From the NCBI GenBank assembly GCA_019056595.1, contig CP036163.1:1240001-1304000 (forward strand): 64,000 bases of DNA. The letters are read 5' to 3'. Below the pieces are notes generated by a model, which saw only the letters and a list, made by a program, of their open reading frames with translations, was not told where the DNA came from and did no database searches. Source of the stretch: Pectobacterium atrosepticum (GTDB lineage Bacteria > Pseudomonadota > Gammaproteobacteria > Enterobacterales > Enterobacteriaceae). This document shows, one piece after another, positions 37,072-46,158 of the stretch. The stretch's first letter is position 1. Each line of letters starts with the position of its first letter. Position numbers and translations under genes: made by a program.

Positions 37072-39051
37072 TTATTCCGTTGCGGCTTCCCGGGTGATGG
37101 TTTCATCACCGCTGGTCGTCAGCGCGGCATCATTATTTACACGGTCTTCGAGCCTGATATTTTCAATATGACCGAAATTCCAGGCTCCCGGTACATTCTC
37201 AAAAATGACATTTTTAAATTCACTGCTCTTCAGGAACGTGATGTCCGTGGCTTTTACATTTTTGAATTTTACATTCTCAAAATGCAAGCCTTGGTGATAA
37301 GCATCACGTTCAAAGGAGAACTTATACGCATCAGCCATTTCAGCCACGGTCATCCCGTCGACCATGATGCTGTTTTTCTTCGGTGAACCATCAACCGTGA
37401 CGTTAGAAACGGTCACATCACGGAACTGCGCGGGTTCTGCCGCTGGCTGGGTATCGTTCACGTCCGCTTTATATTTGATAGTGAACACGAACGGCTCGTT
37501 GACAATATCACGCATCGCGTTATTACGGAATACCACGTCACGCGAGCCGCCACCATAATAAGGTCGGCTCTTCATGCGTAAGCCAACATCCGTCTTATTC
37601 ATTACGTTATCTTCAGCAACGATTTTTTCAATCCAGGCACCGGTGTGGCTACCCGTTACCACCGCACCATGACCACGGCGGAAGTAGTTATTGAAGATCC
37701 AGGCACCGCTCTGTGCTTTTTGCCCCAGCGTCGCCACCTCGGCACCGTATCCCGCGGCAAAGTTTACGCTGTCATCACCCGTATCAAAAAAGTTATTAAA
37801 TACCATGACGTTCTGGCTGTTTCCGAATTCAATGCCATCCGCGTTGTTTGCATCATATGTCGTGTGAACCAACGCATTCATCGCCACATTTTCAGATTCT
37901 AGCACCATCACGCCGTGGTATGCCGGGTTCAGAATTGTCAGCCCTTCCAGATACATATTGCTTACACCGCGCAACGTCATCAGGCTGGAGCGGCGGTTTT
38001 TGTACGCTTCATCCAGTAATATTCCTTCAGCAACGGCTTTTGCCGTTTGGTCTTTTGCCAGAATACCGTCACTGCTGACATTGGTGGCTTTGCTCGCACG
38101 ATAGAGAGGTAAGGTATTATTTAATTCATCAATTTCAGTAATGTTTGCATCACCGGCTTTAATGCCTCGCGTCCAGCCATTACCATCAATCGTGCCCTGC
38201 CCGACGATACGAATATTTTTAAAGGTGCCAGCATGGCTGCTACCCTGATCGTCCGCTTCCAGTACGTTAATCAGCGACGGTGGGCGCTTAGGCAATTTAG
38301 GTGCACTGTACGGGTAGAGATAGTAGCCACGGGCAAGTGGGTAATCGTCACCGTTTGCTGACCCCAGCAACGTAGTGCCTTTCGCGACTTCAAACGTCAT
38401 ATCGCTATGCAGGAACAGCGCACCAGTTTTAAACGTCCCACCTTCAACTACAACTTTACAGCCTTTCGGATACGCGGCTGGCGTACAGTCATCAATCGCC
38501 TTCTGAATCGCCACCGTATCGTTTGCTACCCCATCCCCTTTAGCACCGTAGTTAGTCACGTTCAATGAGGCTGGCGTGGCCGTTGTTTTCTGCACAACCG
38601 CGTCACTATCAACGGATTCTTTACCGTCTTCATAAAGCGCGCGCACCGTGAAACGGTACTCTGTTTCCGGCGACAGGTTAGCCACCTTGAAATTATGGAA
38701 GCTGACGCGGACGTGCCAGTTGGTGGTATCAATCGCGTTGTAGAAGTTATCGATATAAGGCTTCGCTGGCGAGTGGGTGTTCTGGTTATCAATGGTTCCG
38801 CCCAACAAGGTTCCATTCATATAGACACGATAATCTTTAATGCCTGCGGCAGGTTTAGTCGGTTTCTCCCAGGCAAGTACCACGCTATTGTCATCATAGG
38901 CGAGCGTCGGCACTTTAAGATTCTGCGGCGCGGCGGAACGATCGACACCAACATCCGGCGCTGAGTCGCTATCGCTGCATCCGGCAATCAGGCTGCTCAG
39001 AACGACTGTCGCACAGAGCGTAAGACGAGTACGGGGTAAAAAGTAAGTCAT
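37072..39051 (-). CDS. GH28 polygalacturonase, lipoprotein (PehX-like)
   Basis: The product (about 659 residues) starts MTYFLPRTRLTLCATVVLSS and has a lipobox LIAG-C, so it should be a lipoprotein with Ser at +2. A fibronectin type III-like module (VPTLAYDDNSVVLAWEKP) precedes a GH28 domain opening NVTNYGAKGDGVANDT. The catalytic motifs are NADGIEFGNSQN, DTGDDSVNF, RGHGAVVTGSHTG and RMKSRPYYG. It is like the exo-polygalacturonosidases PehV/W/X. The ATG at 39051 has AGGAAATACT before it; the frame opens at 39096. It lies just upstream of outC. Confidence 0.88.
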   Translation of the reverse strand: MTYFLPRTRLTLCATVVLSSLIAGCSDSDSAPDVGVDRSAAPQNLKVPTLAYDDNSVVLAWEKPTKPAAGIKDYRVYMNGTLLGGTIDNQNTHSPAKPYIDNFYNAIDTTNWHVRVSFHNFKVANLSPETEYRFTVRALYEDGKESVDSDAVVQKTTATPASLNVTNYGAKGDGVANDTVAIQKAIDDCTPAAYPKGCKVVVEGGTFKTGALFLHSDMTFEVAKGTTLLGSANGDDYPLARGYYLYPYSAPKLPKRPPSLINVLEADDQGSSHAGTFKNIRIVGQGTIDGNGWTRGIKAGDANITEIDELNNTLPLYRASKATNVSSDGILAKDQTAKAVAEGILLDEAYKNRRSSLMTLRGVSNMYLEGLTILNPAYHGVMVLESENVAMNALVHTTYDANNADGIEFGNSQNVMVFNNFFDTGDDSVNFAAGYGAEVATLGQKAQSGAWIFNNYFRRGHGAVVTGSHTGAWIEKIVAEDNVMNKTDVGLRMKSRPYYGGGSRDVVFRNNAMRDIVNEPFVFTIKYKADVNDTQPAAEPAQFRDVTVSNVTVDGSPKKNSIMVDGMTVAEMADAYKFSFERDAYHQGLHFENVKFKNVKATDITFLKSSEFKNVIFENVPGAWNFGHIENIRLEDRVNNDAALTTSGDETITREAATE

Positions 39052-39206
39052 AGTATTTCCTGTATTTTTACTATTATTTTTCCCGATATCTCTCACTCGG
39101 CGGCAGATTCATTACCGCAAAATGATTGGTATTGGGCAGAGGGGTTACAGATAACTATTTCAATAAAAATAATGTGTTAATGACGATAATGTATTAATGA
39201 CGATAA

Positions 39207-40775
39207 CTAGGGGAGAGAAATATCCAGCTTTCCAGAGCCAGCATTTTCCAGGACATATTTCTCAACGGCGGCGATGGATTTCCCAACGCTATACACATAA
39301 GGCGGGCTCCATTCCAATTCATTGGTGCAAGTCTCCAGCGCCCATCCCGGCACCGCTTTCCCAGAGCTTGTCGCAGCGGCTTTCTCGGTTTCTTGCAGTG
39401 CGCTGCACTTATCCAATGCGATTTGATTCAAATTGCTTGCCGGATTGCCATTGAACCAGGAACCGTTGTCTTTAAACTTACTTCCCTTATAAGCACCAAT
39501 AATCAGTTTTTCGTCTGCATTGCCGCCCTCGAAGTTAAAAACGTTACTCTCAGAAAGAATCGATGAATCGAAGCCCATCCCAATGGCATACAGAATGGGA
39601 TAGTTTGTATCCGTTGCGCCACGATGATAGTTATTCAGCAAATGCACCTGACCAAAACGCACACGCGGTGAACGCTGCACGCTGTTGTCCCATAAATTGC
39701 CTTCAAAGGTGATCCGATATTCCCCTTTATCGCCGTCACCAGAGCCGATTAATACTGTTTTGTCATGCTGAGCAAAAATGTTGTAGGAAATCGTCAGGTA
39801 ATCAGCACCATCTTCTATATCCAGCAGGCCATCGTGGCGTTGGATATGTTTACCGAACAGCACCGGCTCTAAATGATCAGGATATTCACCATCCGTAAAG
39901 GTGCAGTGGTCGACCCAGACATTTTTGCTGGCATTAATTGATACAGAATCATAACGCGCATTCCAGTTGCCTTTCTCACCGTCGCCCGCATCCCAAGCTG
40001 GGGCAAAGTCACGCGGTGCCTGAAACGTAATATTGCGGATAATGATGTTGCTGTTATCCGTTTTGCCGAACGTGTGGCTTAACGTATTGAGGGATAAATA
40101 GCCTTCCACCAGTTTGGCGTCGCTACCTACACCTAAAATCGTGGTATTCGGCGGAACCTGAAATTGAATCTGCGCTTTCTGATTGTTAGCATACTGTGAA
40201 CGCTGACCATTCTGTTTTTTCAACAGGCTAAGCTCTGCACTGGCTGCTGCCGCATCAGCTCCACCCGCATCTGCCGTGGCTTTCAGCTGCGCCATATAAT
40301 TCTGATCGAAGGCTTTGACATATAAATCGAAATCGAACGTAGTTTTATTCGGTTTGGTTTTATAATCCTCCGCATTCGCATTACGTCCATTCCCTAAATC
40401 ATCACCACGGACAGTACCTTGCCAATAGATAATCTTAGGTTCTAATTTTGCCTGTAACTCCGCATCGGAATCGCCTGCGATATAACGTGCGCTGCGGATA
40501 TTATTTAACGCGTCTTTCAATTCCTGACGATTGGTGACGATATAAATGCTATTTTCATGTGCGCCCTCACCTCCCGTCGTTGCGTAAAACTTACCATCCG
40601 TGTTCTGATATTGTGCAGCCCAACCAAACGGGGTGGTTTTCACCTGCAAATCTGGCGGCGCCGTTTCTGCCACTGGCTGCTGACTATTGTCACACCCAGA
40701 AAGTATTATCCCTGAAAGGGCAATAGCTACCGCACAGGTGCGTAAGCGACCAGTCCCAATAACCGTTCTAAACAT
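39207..40775 (-). CDS. PL1-family pectate/pectin lyase, lipoprotein
   Basis: The 522-residue protein has a lipoprotein signal ending LSGIILSGC; the mature end is CDNSQQP. The catalytic region is a parallel beta-helix polysaccharide lyase: WVDHCTFTDGEYPD (calcium-binding Asp), then DYLTISYNIFAQHDK, then the catalytic Arg in SVQRSPRVRFGQVHLLNNY. The Asp at +2 would argue for inner-membrane retention under the usual Lol rule, but PulA, a T2SS-exported lipoprotein, also begins CDN. Substrate (pectate or pectin) is not decided by motifs. Ribosome site GAGGG precedes the ATG. Confidence 0.87.
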   Translation of the reverse strand: MFRTVIGTGRLRTCAVAIALSGIILSGCDNSQQPVAETAPPDLQVKTTPFGWAAQYQNTDGKFYATTGGEGAHENSIYIVTNRQELKDALNNIRSARYIAGDSDAELQAKLEPKIIYWQGTVRGDDLGNGRNANAEDYKTKPNKTTFDFDLYVKAFDQNYMAQLKATADAGGADAAAASAELSLLKKQNGQRSQYANNQKAQIQFQVPPNTTILGVGSDAKLVEGYLSLNTLSHTFGKTDNSNIIIRNITFQAPRDFAPAWDAGDGEKGNWNARYDSVSINASKNVWVDHCTFTDGEYPDHLEPVLFGKHIQRHDGLLDIEDGADYLTISYNIFAQHDKTVLIGSGDGDKGEYRITFEGNLWDNSVQRSPRVRFGQVHLLNNYHRGATDTNYPILYAIGMGFDSSILSESNVFNFEGGNADEKLIIGAYKGSKFKDNGSWFNGNPASNLNQIALDKCSALQETEKAAATSSGKAVPGWALETCTNELEWSPPYVYSVGKSIAAVEKYVLENAGSGKLDISLP

Positions 40776-41277
40776 TTTATCCCTCAGTATTTTTTAATTA
40801 TTAAAATAGAAAAATAAATCCGCACAAAATCCTGCGATATTAATCGCATTCTTTAAAATTGCTTTTATTCGTAATTTAGCGGCAGATTGACACATCCCTT
40901 ATAGATAAAAAAGTAGCGTAATACCTGTAGTAAAAACCACATAATAATGCTACCGATTTAACACTCAAGATGCTTAATTAAATTCTTATGATTCGCCCCT
41001 CGTTTATTGACTACCAAATCACCAAAAAGAAACGTTATACCTACAATGGTAAAACGTGGTTTCATTAAAGCAAATTCGCACATTTTTTTTGCGACCCGCA
41101 TCAAGATTCCATCCGTGATTATTATGATTACAATAGTTTTTAATCAAATTGGAGGAACTGTCACATAACCGAGAGATTCAGTTTTCTGCCGCTTCCTATT
41201 TTTTGCAAAATAAGGCATGTAGCACCATCCTACTCACCCGACTTTCGTTTATGATGTGATGCTACACGACCTAAGTA
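40776..41277. other. Regulatory intergenic region between the PL1 gene and outB
   Basis: About 500 AT-rich bases with no ORF. It should contain the PL1 promoter on the minus strand, and a KdgR-box-like site is annotated separately. No clear -10/-35 pair stands out. Confidence 0.5.
41048..41066. promoter_or_regulatory. KdgR-box-like operator
   Basis: GGTAAAACGTGGTTTCATT fits the imperfect palindrome of the pectinolysis repressor KdgR (purine-purine-W-G-AAA ... TTTCATT) with one mismatch in the left half. It lies 273 bp upstream of the PL1 start and 428 bp upstream of outB. Confidence 0.4.
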
Positions 41278-41472
41278 CCCCCTAAATAATTCGAGTTGCA
41301 GGAAGGCGGCGACGCAGTGAATCCCCAGGAGCTTACATCAGTAAGTGACTGGGGTGAGCGAGGACAAATCGGCATAGCCGATTTGAACGCCGTAAGCGGC
41401 GGCCCTTCAGGGTGAGGCTCATAGATGAGCCGAGTATTGCCAACACACATGCAGCTTGAAGTATGACGGGGA
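41278..41472. repeat. Structured intergenic repeat (MITE-like), full copy
   Basis: The 195-bp element begins CCCCTAAATAATTCGAGTTG and ends GCAGCTTGAAGTATGACGGG; the ends are imperfect inverted repeats. Internal hairpins include CCCCAG/CTGGGG, AAATCGGC-ATA-GCCGATTT and GGCTCAT/ATGAGCC. It resembles a repeat I recall from many Pectobacterium intergenic regions. A small copy with the same ends is at 15519-15575, and a single degenerate end lies at 43947-43968. Confidence 0.75.
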
Positions 41473-41493
41473 TAAATAATTAAGGATTAGCGC

Positions 41494-42069
41494 GTGGATA
41501 ACGCACCGGACGCACCGACACACTCACAGCCAGCGCTACTTGCCAGATATCCGATGCCCGGTTATCTGATGGTTGTTTATGCTTTGCTTTTTATCGCGCT
41601 AGGCTGGTTCAGCCACCAGCGCTGGGGTAGCCCCACCGAGTCTCCGACGACCACGTTGGCCGTTCAAGCCGCCACCTTACCTGCGGCTGAGGGACAAGCG
41701 CAGACAGCACTCACGGCTACGCCTCACCAAGGAGAGGCTCATGTCGATGCGCCTGCTGCATCCCTTGAGAAAAAGACCACGCTGTCGTTACCTCCCGTCA
41801 GCAATGGCGAGATTCCACCATTGACCTACAGCGCACATGTTTATACGTCGGACGAAGCCAAGCGCAGCATCACGCTCAACGGCCTGCAATTCCGTGAAGG
41901 CGACTCGCCGATGGAAGGGCTAACCATAGAACAAATCCAGCAGGATATGACCATTTTCAGCGTAGAGGGCGAGGTGTTTATTCTGGAAGCACTGGAGGAT
42001 TGGCCGGGCGGAAAATTCAACGAGAATGAACGTTCCGCCGACAACGAAAGTGGAAGCGCGACGCCTTAG
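41494..42069 (+). CDS. outB: Type II secretion accessory protein OutB (GspB)
   Basis: The 191-residue protein starts at a GTG with AAGGA upstream. It has a cytoplasmic N-terminal part, one membrane segment (GYLMVVYALLFIALGW) and a periplasmic C-terminal domain with SAHVYTSDEAKRSITLNG and FREGD, a GspB/C-like homology domain. In soft-rot bacteria OutB works with the secretin. It is transcribed divergently from the rest of the cluster and overlaps outS by 4 bp tail-to-tail. Confidence 0.9.
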   Translation: MDNAPDAPTHSQPALLARYPMPGYLMVVYALLFIALGWFSHQRWGSPTESPTTTLAVQAATLPAAEGQAQTALTATPHQGEAHVDAPAASLEKKTTLSLPPVSNGEIPPLTYSAHVYTSDEAKRSITLNGLQFREGDSPMEGLTIEQIQQDMTIFSVEGEVFILEALEDWPGGKFNENERSADNESGSATP

Positions 42070-42479
42070 CCGTGGCTGCGCATAGCATCAATAAACGGCG
42101 TCAGCGTACGGTTAAATTCCGAACACTGCGCCTCTTTTGGCGTGCTGTCTTTTAATAACCCTTGATACAGGCTTTCGCTGCGCTGCGGTAAAGCCTGATA
42201 GTTCGCAACATTCCAGCCTCTTTGCTTCGCCACAGTCAACGCAACATTGGCAATCGTCGCATCATCGGGGAGATCGCTACGGTTACACTTCGATTTGAGA
42301 TATCGGGTAGCCGCAACCAGCGACGACAGCTGGTTCAGTTGATCGTTAGAAGAGACCGTTACCGCAGAAGACTGACCTGCCACCGTTCCTTTGTGGGCAG
42401 ACGTTCCTGTTTGTTGGCACCCGGCCAGCGTGACGCAAAGCAGCGTTAACGCAGAAAATTTAGACAGAGATAACGACAT
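42066..42479 (-). CDS. outS: Pilotin lipoprotein OutS (GspS)
   Basis: The product (about 137 residues) starts MSLSLSKFSALTLLCVTLAG followed by the lipidated Cys (LAG-C). The mature domain has two further Cys (CNRSDLPDD and KEAQCSEF) and a GspS-like helical fold (DATIANVALTVAKQRGWNVA). Pilotins carry the OutD secretin to the outer membrane. The start at 42479 has AGGATGAG upstream; the frame extends to 42515 without homology. Confidence 0.92.
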   Translation of the reverse strand: MSLSLSKFSALTLLCVTLAGCQQTGTSAHKGTVAGQSSAVTVSSNDQLNQLSSLVAATRYLKSKCNRSDLPDDATIANVALTVAKQRGWNVANYQALPQRSESLYQGLLKDSTPKEAQCSEFNRTLTPFIDAMRSHG

Positions 42480-42555
42480 GACAAACTCATCCTGATTGAG
42501 ATTAACGGTAGGCATTCTAGCAAATGATAAGCCGCTGTCACGGCATGTTTATGTT

Positions 42556-42579
42556 GCTCCCAGTCAGGCGACTGGGAGC
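42556..42579 (-). terminator. Terminator-like hairpin after alaC
   Basis: GCTCCCAGTC (42556-42565) and GACTGGGAGC (42570-42579) form a 10-bp perfect stem with loop AGGC, immediately after the alaC stop on the minus strand and before outS. No long T-run follows. Confidence 0.6.
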
Positions 42580-42587
42580 CGAGGATA

Positions 42588-43829
42588 TCAGGCAGCAGGG
42601 CCCTTTCCTGCTAAGGGTTTCGTGGTCGGTAAGATACCGTCAGCGCGGAACATCGTTTTAATGCCGCGCACCGCCTGCCGAATACGATCCTGATTTTCGA
42701 TTAAGGCAAACCGAACATGGGTGTCGCCATAATCCCCAAACCCAATACCGGGCGAGACGCAAACCTTCGCTTCAGACAGCAACCGCTTGGCGAACTCCAG
42801 CGACCCCAGATGCGCATAGGCGTCAGGGATTTTCGCCCAGACGTACATTGAGGCTTTCGGTTCATCAACCATCCAATCCGCTTCATGCAGACCACGTACC
42901 AAAACGTTACGGCGCTGGCGATATTGCTCGGCAATATCCCGCACACATTGCTGATCGCCTTCCAACGCAGCAATCGCAGCAACCTGCAACGGCGTAAACG
43001 TGCCGTAATCGTGGTAGCTCTTAATTCGCGCCAGCGCGTTTACCAGCTCTGGATTTCCGACCATAAAGCCAATGCGCCAACCCGCCATGTTATAGCTTTT
43101 CGACAGCGTGAAGAATTCCACCGCGATGTCCTTTGCGCCGGGAACCTGCATAATCGACGGTGCCTTCCAGCCGTCATACACAATATCGGCATAGGCCAAA
43201 TCATGGATGACCAACACGCCGTACTGTTTAGCCAACTCAACGACGCGCTCAAAGAAATCCAGTTCGACGCACTGCGCCGTCGGGTTTGACGGGAAACCGA
43301 GAATCATCATTTTCGGCTTCGGAATACTCTCGCGGATAGCGCGCTCTAATTCATTGAAGAAGTCGACGCCTTCCACTAGCGGCACGGAACGCACCTGCGC
43401 CCCGGCAATCACCGCGCCATAAATGTGAATCGGATAACTGGGGTTCGGCACCAGCACCGTATCACCATGGTCCAACGTCGCCAGCATCAGATGCGCCAGC
43501 CCTTCTTTGGAACCAATCGTGACGATCGCTTCACTTTCCGGATCGATATCAACCTCATAGCGATCGGCGTACCAGCGGGAGATCGCACGGCGTAAGCGTG
43601 GGATCCCTCGGGAGGTCGAGTAACCATGGGTATCTTCACGCTGTGCAACTGTACAGAGCTTTTCCACGATATGAGGAGGCGTCGGGCCGTCAGGGTTACC
43701 CATGCTGAAATCAATAATATCTTCGCCGCGACGACGCGCAGCCATTTTTAATTCAGCAGTGATATTAAATACATACGGGGGAAGACGATCGATGCGCGTA
43801 AAACGGCGCGGAGAAGTAGAATCAGCCAT
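42588..43829 (-). CDS. alaC: Alanine transaminase AlaC
   Basis: The 413-residue class I aminotransferase is nearly collinear with E. coli AlaC (YfdZ) from its start [20 protein letters not shown] onward. The PLP Lys is in [17 protein letters not shown], and the phosphate-binding Asn/Tyr region is SNPTAQ ... [13 protein letters not shown]. It makes alanine from pyruvate and glutamate. It lies at the end of the out cluster on the same strand and is separated from outS by a hairpin. Confidence 0.97.
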   Translation of the reverse strand: MADSTSPRRFTRIDRLPPYVFNITAELKMAARRRGEDIIDFSMGNPDGPTPPHIVEKLCTVAQREDTHGYSTSRGIPRLRRAISRWYADRYEVDIDPESEAIVTIGSKEGLAHLMLATLDHGDTVLVPNPSYPIHIYGAVIAGAQVRSVPLVEGVDFFNELERAIRESIPKPKMMILGFPSNPTAQCVELDFFERVVELAKQYGVLVIHDLAYADIVYDGWKAPSIMQVPGAKDIAVEFFTLSKSYNMAGWRIGFMVGNPELVNALARIKSYHDYGTFTPLQVAAIAALEGDQQCVRDIAEQYRQRRNVLVRGLHEADWMVDEPKASMYVWAKIPDAYAHLGSLEFAKRLLSEAKVCVSPGIGFGDYGDTHVRFALIENQDRIRQAVRGIKTMFRADGILPTTKPLAGKGPAA

Positions 43830-44194
43830 AACATCCTCAAATTAACGTGAGCGCCCGGACCGTCCGAGCGACGCAGTGCCTGTAAAAAGCACTCTACTCA
43901 ACATCATTCAAATCGCAGACAGGCAGTTTCGTTGACCACCAGGGTACATGCGATCTGAAGTATGGTGAGTCGTTCCAAGCTATCTCAGATAATTCGCTCT
44001 GTCGATACCCGCTCATAAATTTTCTCAGCCAGGAATTACACCTCATTTATTTCTTACTCACATCGCGAAAAATGAAGAATACGCGCAGGAAGAAGCATTA
44101 CACTTTAGCATCAGATCGGCCCTGTCAAATGAGGCACTTACGGTGCTGGGGCACAATAGGGTTAATTCGAGATGGTTTATTCAAGAGCAAACTT
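43830..44194. other. Divergent regulatory region between alaC and the epimerase gene
   Basis: These 365 bases have no supported ORF; the open frame from 44072 is the upstream extension of the epimerase gene. A degenerate end of the repeat family lies at 43947-43968. Promoters for both flanking genes must be here, but no strong consensus was found. Confidence 0.5.
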
Positions 44195-45175
44195 ATGATC
44201 GAGATGCGATATTTCACCGAAAGTTGGCCAATAGAGGGAGCATTTACCATTTCACGCGGCAGCAAACGTCAGGCGGATGTCGTTTTCGTTGCGCTCCAGT
44301 CCGGTAACGTGACGGGCTATGGCGAATGCGTTCCTTATTCACGTTACGGTGAATCACTCGACAGAGTAATGGAACAGATTGCCTCACTGCACAGCGATAT
44401 CCGTAACGGTCTGGATCGGGAGGCGCTACAAACCATTTTGCCAGCAGGCGCGGCGCGTAATGCGATCGATTGCGCATTCTGGGATCTGGAGTGCAAGCAG
44501 CATCAGCAACGCATTTGGCAGCGTCTGAATCTTCCTTCGCCAACAGCGTTGGAGACGGCCTATACGCTATCGCTCGATACACCAGACCGCATGCACCACG
44601 CTGCGATACACAATGCCAATCGCCCTCTTCTCAAATTAAAGCTAGCAGACGCAGACGATCTGGCCAGAGTTGCCGCCGTTCGCAAAGGCGCACCATTGGC
44701 CCGCCTGATTGTGGACGCTAATGAAGGATGGGATACCGAGCGCTATCTAACTCTGGTTCCTGAACTCGCCGCGCTTGGCGTAACGATGATCGAGCAACCT
44801 TTCCCTGCGGGGAAAGATGATGTGCTGGCAGATCTGCCCCGCCCGATTCCCGTCTGTGCCGATGAGTCCTGTCATGACAGTCAGTCACTGACCGCCCTAG
44901 TGGCGCGCTATGACATGATCAACATCAAGCTGGATAAAACGGGTGGACTGACTGAAGCCCTGCGTTTACGACAATACGCGCAAGCGCAAGGTTTAAAAAT
45001 TATGGTCGGCTGCATGGTGAGCACATCGCTTTCGATGGCACCCGCATTTGTCGTGGCTCAAGGTGCCGACGTCGTCGATTTGGATGGCCCACTGCTCTTG
45101 CAGCGCGATCGCACTAACGGACTGCACTATAACGGTAGCGAAATATTACCGCCCGACGCATTATTGTGGGGATAA
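44195..45175 (+). CDS. L-Ala-D/L-Glu epimerase (DgcA/YcjG-like)
   Basis: The 326-residue enolase-superfamily protein is similar to E. coli YcjG. It shows GECVPYSRYGES in the lid, the Lys pair LLKLKLAD, metal ligands in IVDANEGW, IEQPFP and CADESCH, and the second catalytic Lys in MINIKLDKTGG. It epimerises L-Ala-D-Glu from recycled peptidoglycan to L-Ala-L-Glu. The start is placed at ATG 44195 by comparison with the family; the longer frame from 44072 is not conserved. The next gene follows 42 bp later. Confidence 0.9.
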   Translation: MIEMRYFTESWPIEGAFTISRGSKRQADVVFVALQSGNVTGYGECVPYSRYGESLDRVMEQIASLHSDIRNGLDREALQTILPAGAARNAIDCAFWDLECKQHQQRIWQRLNLPSPTALETAYTLSLDTPDRMHHAAIHNANRPLLKLKLADADDLARVAAVRKGAPLARLIVDANEGWDTERYLTLVPELAALGVTMIEQPFPAGKDDVLADLPRPIPVCADESCHDSQSLTALVARYDMINIKLDKTGGLTEALRLRQYAQAQGLKIMVGCMVSTSLSMAPAFVVAQGADVVDLDGPLLLQRDRTNGLHYNGSEILPPDALLWG

Positions 45176-45217
45176 CGCGCGTTAACCTGCATTGAGCAAC
45201 TATTAAGGAGTGTTGTG

Positions 45218-46078
45218 ATGCAACGTCTTGTTTACGTTGATGGACAGTATTTAGAAGAGAATGAAGCAAAAATTTCTGTATTTGATCGTGGTTTCTTGTT
45301 TGCCGACGCCGTCTATGAAGTGACGGCGGTAATCGATGGCAAGCTGGTTGATTTCCCCGATCATATTACTCGCCTGCAACGCTCCTGCCGCGAGTTATCG
45401 CTTACGTTGCCCGTCACCGCAGAGGCGCTCAAAGATATCCACAATGAGCTGATCAACAAAAACGATCTGAAAGAAGGCGCGATCTATTTACAGCTTAGCC
45501 GTGGTAATGCCGGCGATCGTGATTTCTATTTCCCTTCTGCTGACGTTAAATCCACGCTAGTTTTATTCACTCAGGCGCGTTCGCTGGTCGGTAACCCGAA
45601 AGCAACAACAGGGCTACACGTTGTCACCACCGAGGATATCCGCTGGCATCGTCGGGATATTAAAACCGTCAGCCTGCTCGCCGCGAGTCTGGCGAAAGAG
45701 TATGCCCATGCGAATAAGGCAGACGACGCCTTCTTTGTCCAAGATGGCTTCATTACCGAAGGCAGTTCCTGCAACTGCTACATCGTCCTGCATGACAATA
45801 CGGTTGTGACCCGCCCACTCAGCAACGATATTCTGCACGGTATTACCCGTCAGTCGCTGCTCAAGCTGGCAGAAAAGGACGGTATTACGCTGGAAGAGCG
45901 CTGTTTTACGCCGGAAGAGGCGTATCACGCCAAAGAGATTTTTGTCAGTTCAGCCACCATGATCGTCCTCCCCGTCGTGATGCTGGATGGAAAAACGATC
46001 GGCGACGGCAAGCCCGGCCAGATTACTCAGCGGCTACGTGAAATCTATCTCGATATGATTAACCAGCAGGGAAAATAG
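45218..46078 (+). CDS. D-amino-acid transaminase
   Basis: The 286-residue fold-IV PLP enzyme shows ISVFDRGFLFADAVYEVTAV, with PLP Lys in RDIKTVSLLAASLAK, then TEGSSCNCYIV and a G-I-T-R-Q-S motif, matching D-alanine/D-glutamate transaminases. The ATG at 45218 is 7 bases after AAGGAG; the GTG at 45215 is one codon earlier. Paired with the epimerase gene, it would interconvert D-Ala, D-Glu and 2-oxo acids in peptidoglycan amino-acid turnover. A branched-chain role is less likely. Confidence 0.87.
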   Translation: MQRLVYVDGQYLEENEAKISVFDRGFLFADAVYEVTAVIDGKLVDFPDHITRLQRSCRELSLTLPVTAEALKDIHNELINKNDLKEGAIYLQLSRGNAGDRDFYFPSADVKSTLVLFTQARSLVGNPKATTGLHVVTTEDIRWHRRDIKTVSLLAASLAKEYAHANKADDAFFVQDGFITEGSSCNCYIVLHDNTVVTRPLSNDILHGITRQSLLKLAEKDGITLEERCFTPEEAYHAKEIFVSSATMIVLPVVMLDGKTIGDGKPGQITQRLREIYLDMINQQGK

Positions 46079-46113
46079 CCGCGATTCACACCCTGTGAGC
46101 ACGGCTTCGATGT

Positions 46114-46149
46114 CCATCCGTTATCCGTTCAATATCGGATAACGGATGG
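46114..46149. terminator. Hairpin between convergent genes
   Basis: A 14-bp perfect stem, CCATCCGTTATCCG (46114-46127) and its complement at 46136-46149, with an 8-base loop. It lies between the transaminase and the MscS gene, which converge, so it probably ends both; T-runs are weak. Confidence 0.6.
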
Positions 46150-46158
46150 CTGAGTAAA

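Noticed and set aside
41118-41270. Possible CRP site around TGTGATGCTACA
   Set aside because: Only the left half-site TGTGA matches; the right half is wrong and the position is not informative.
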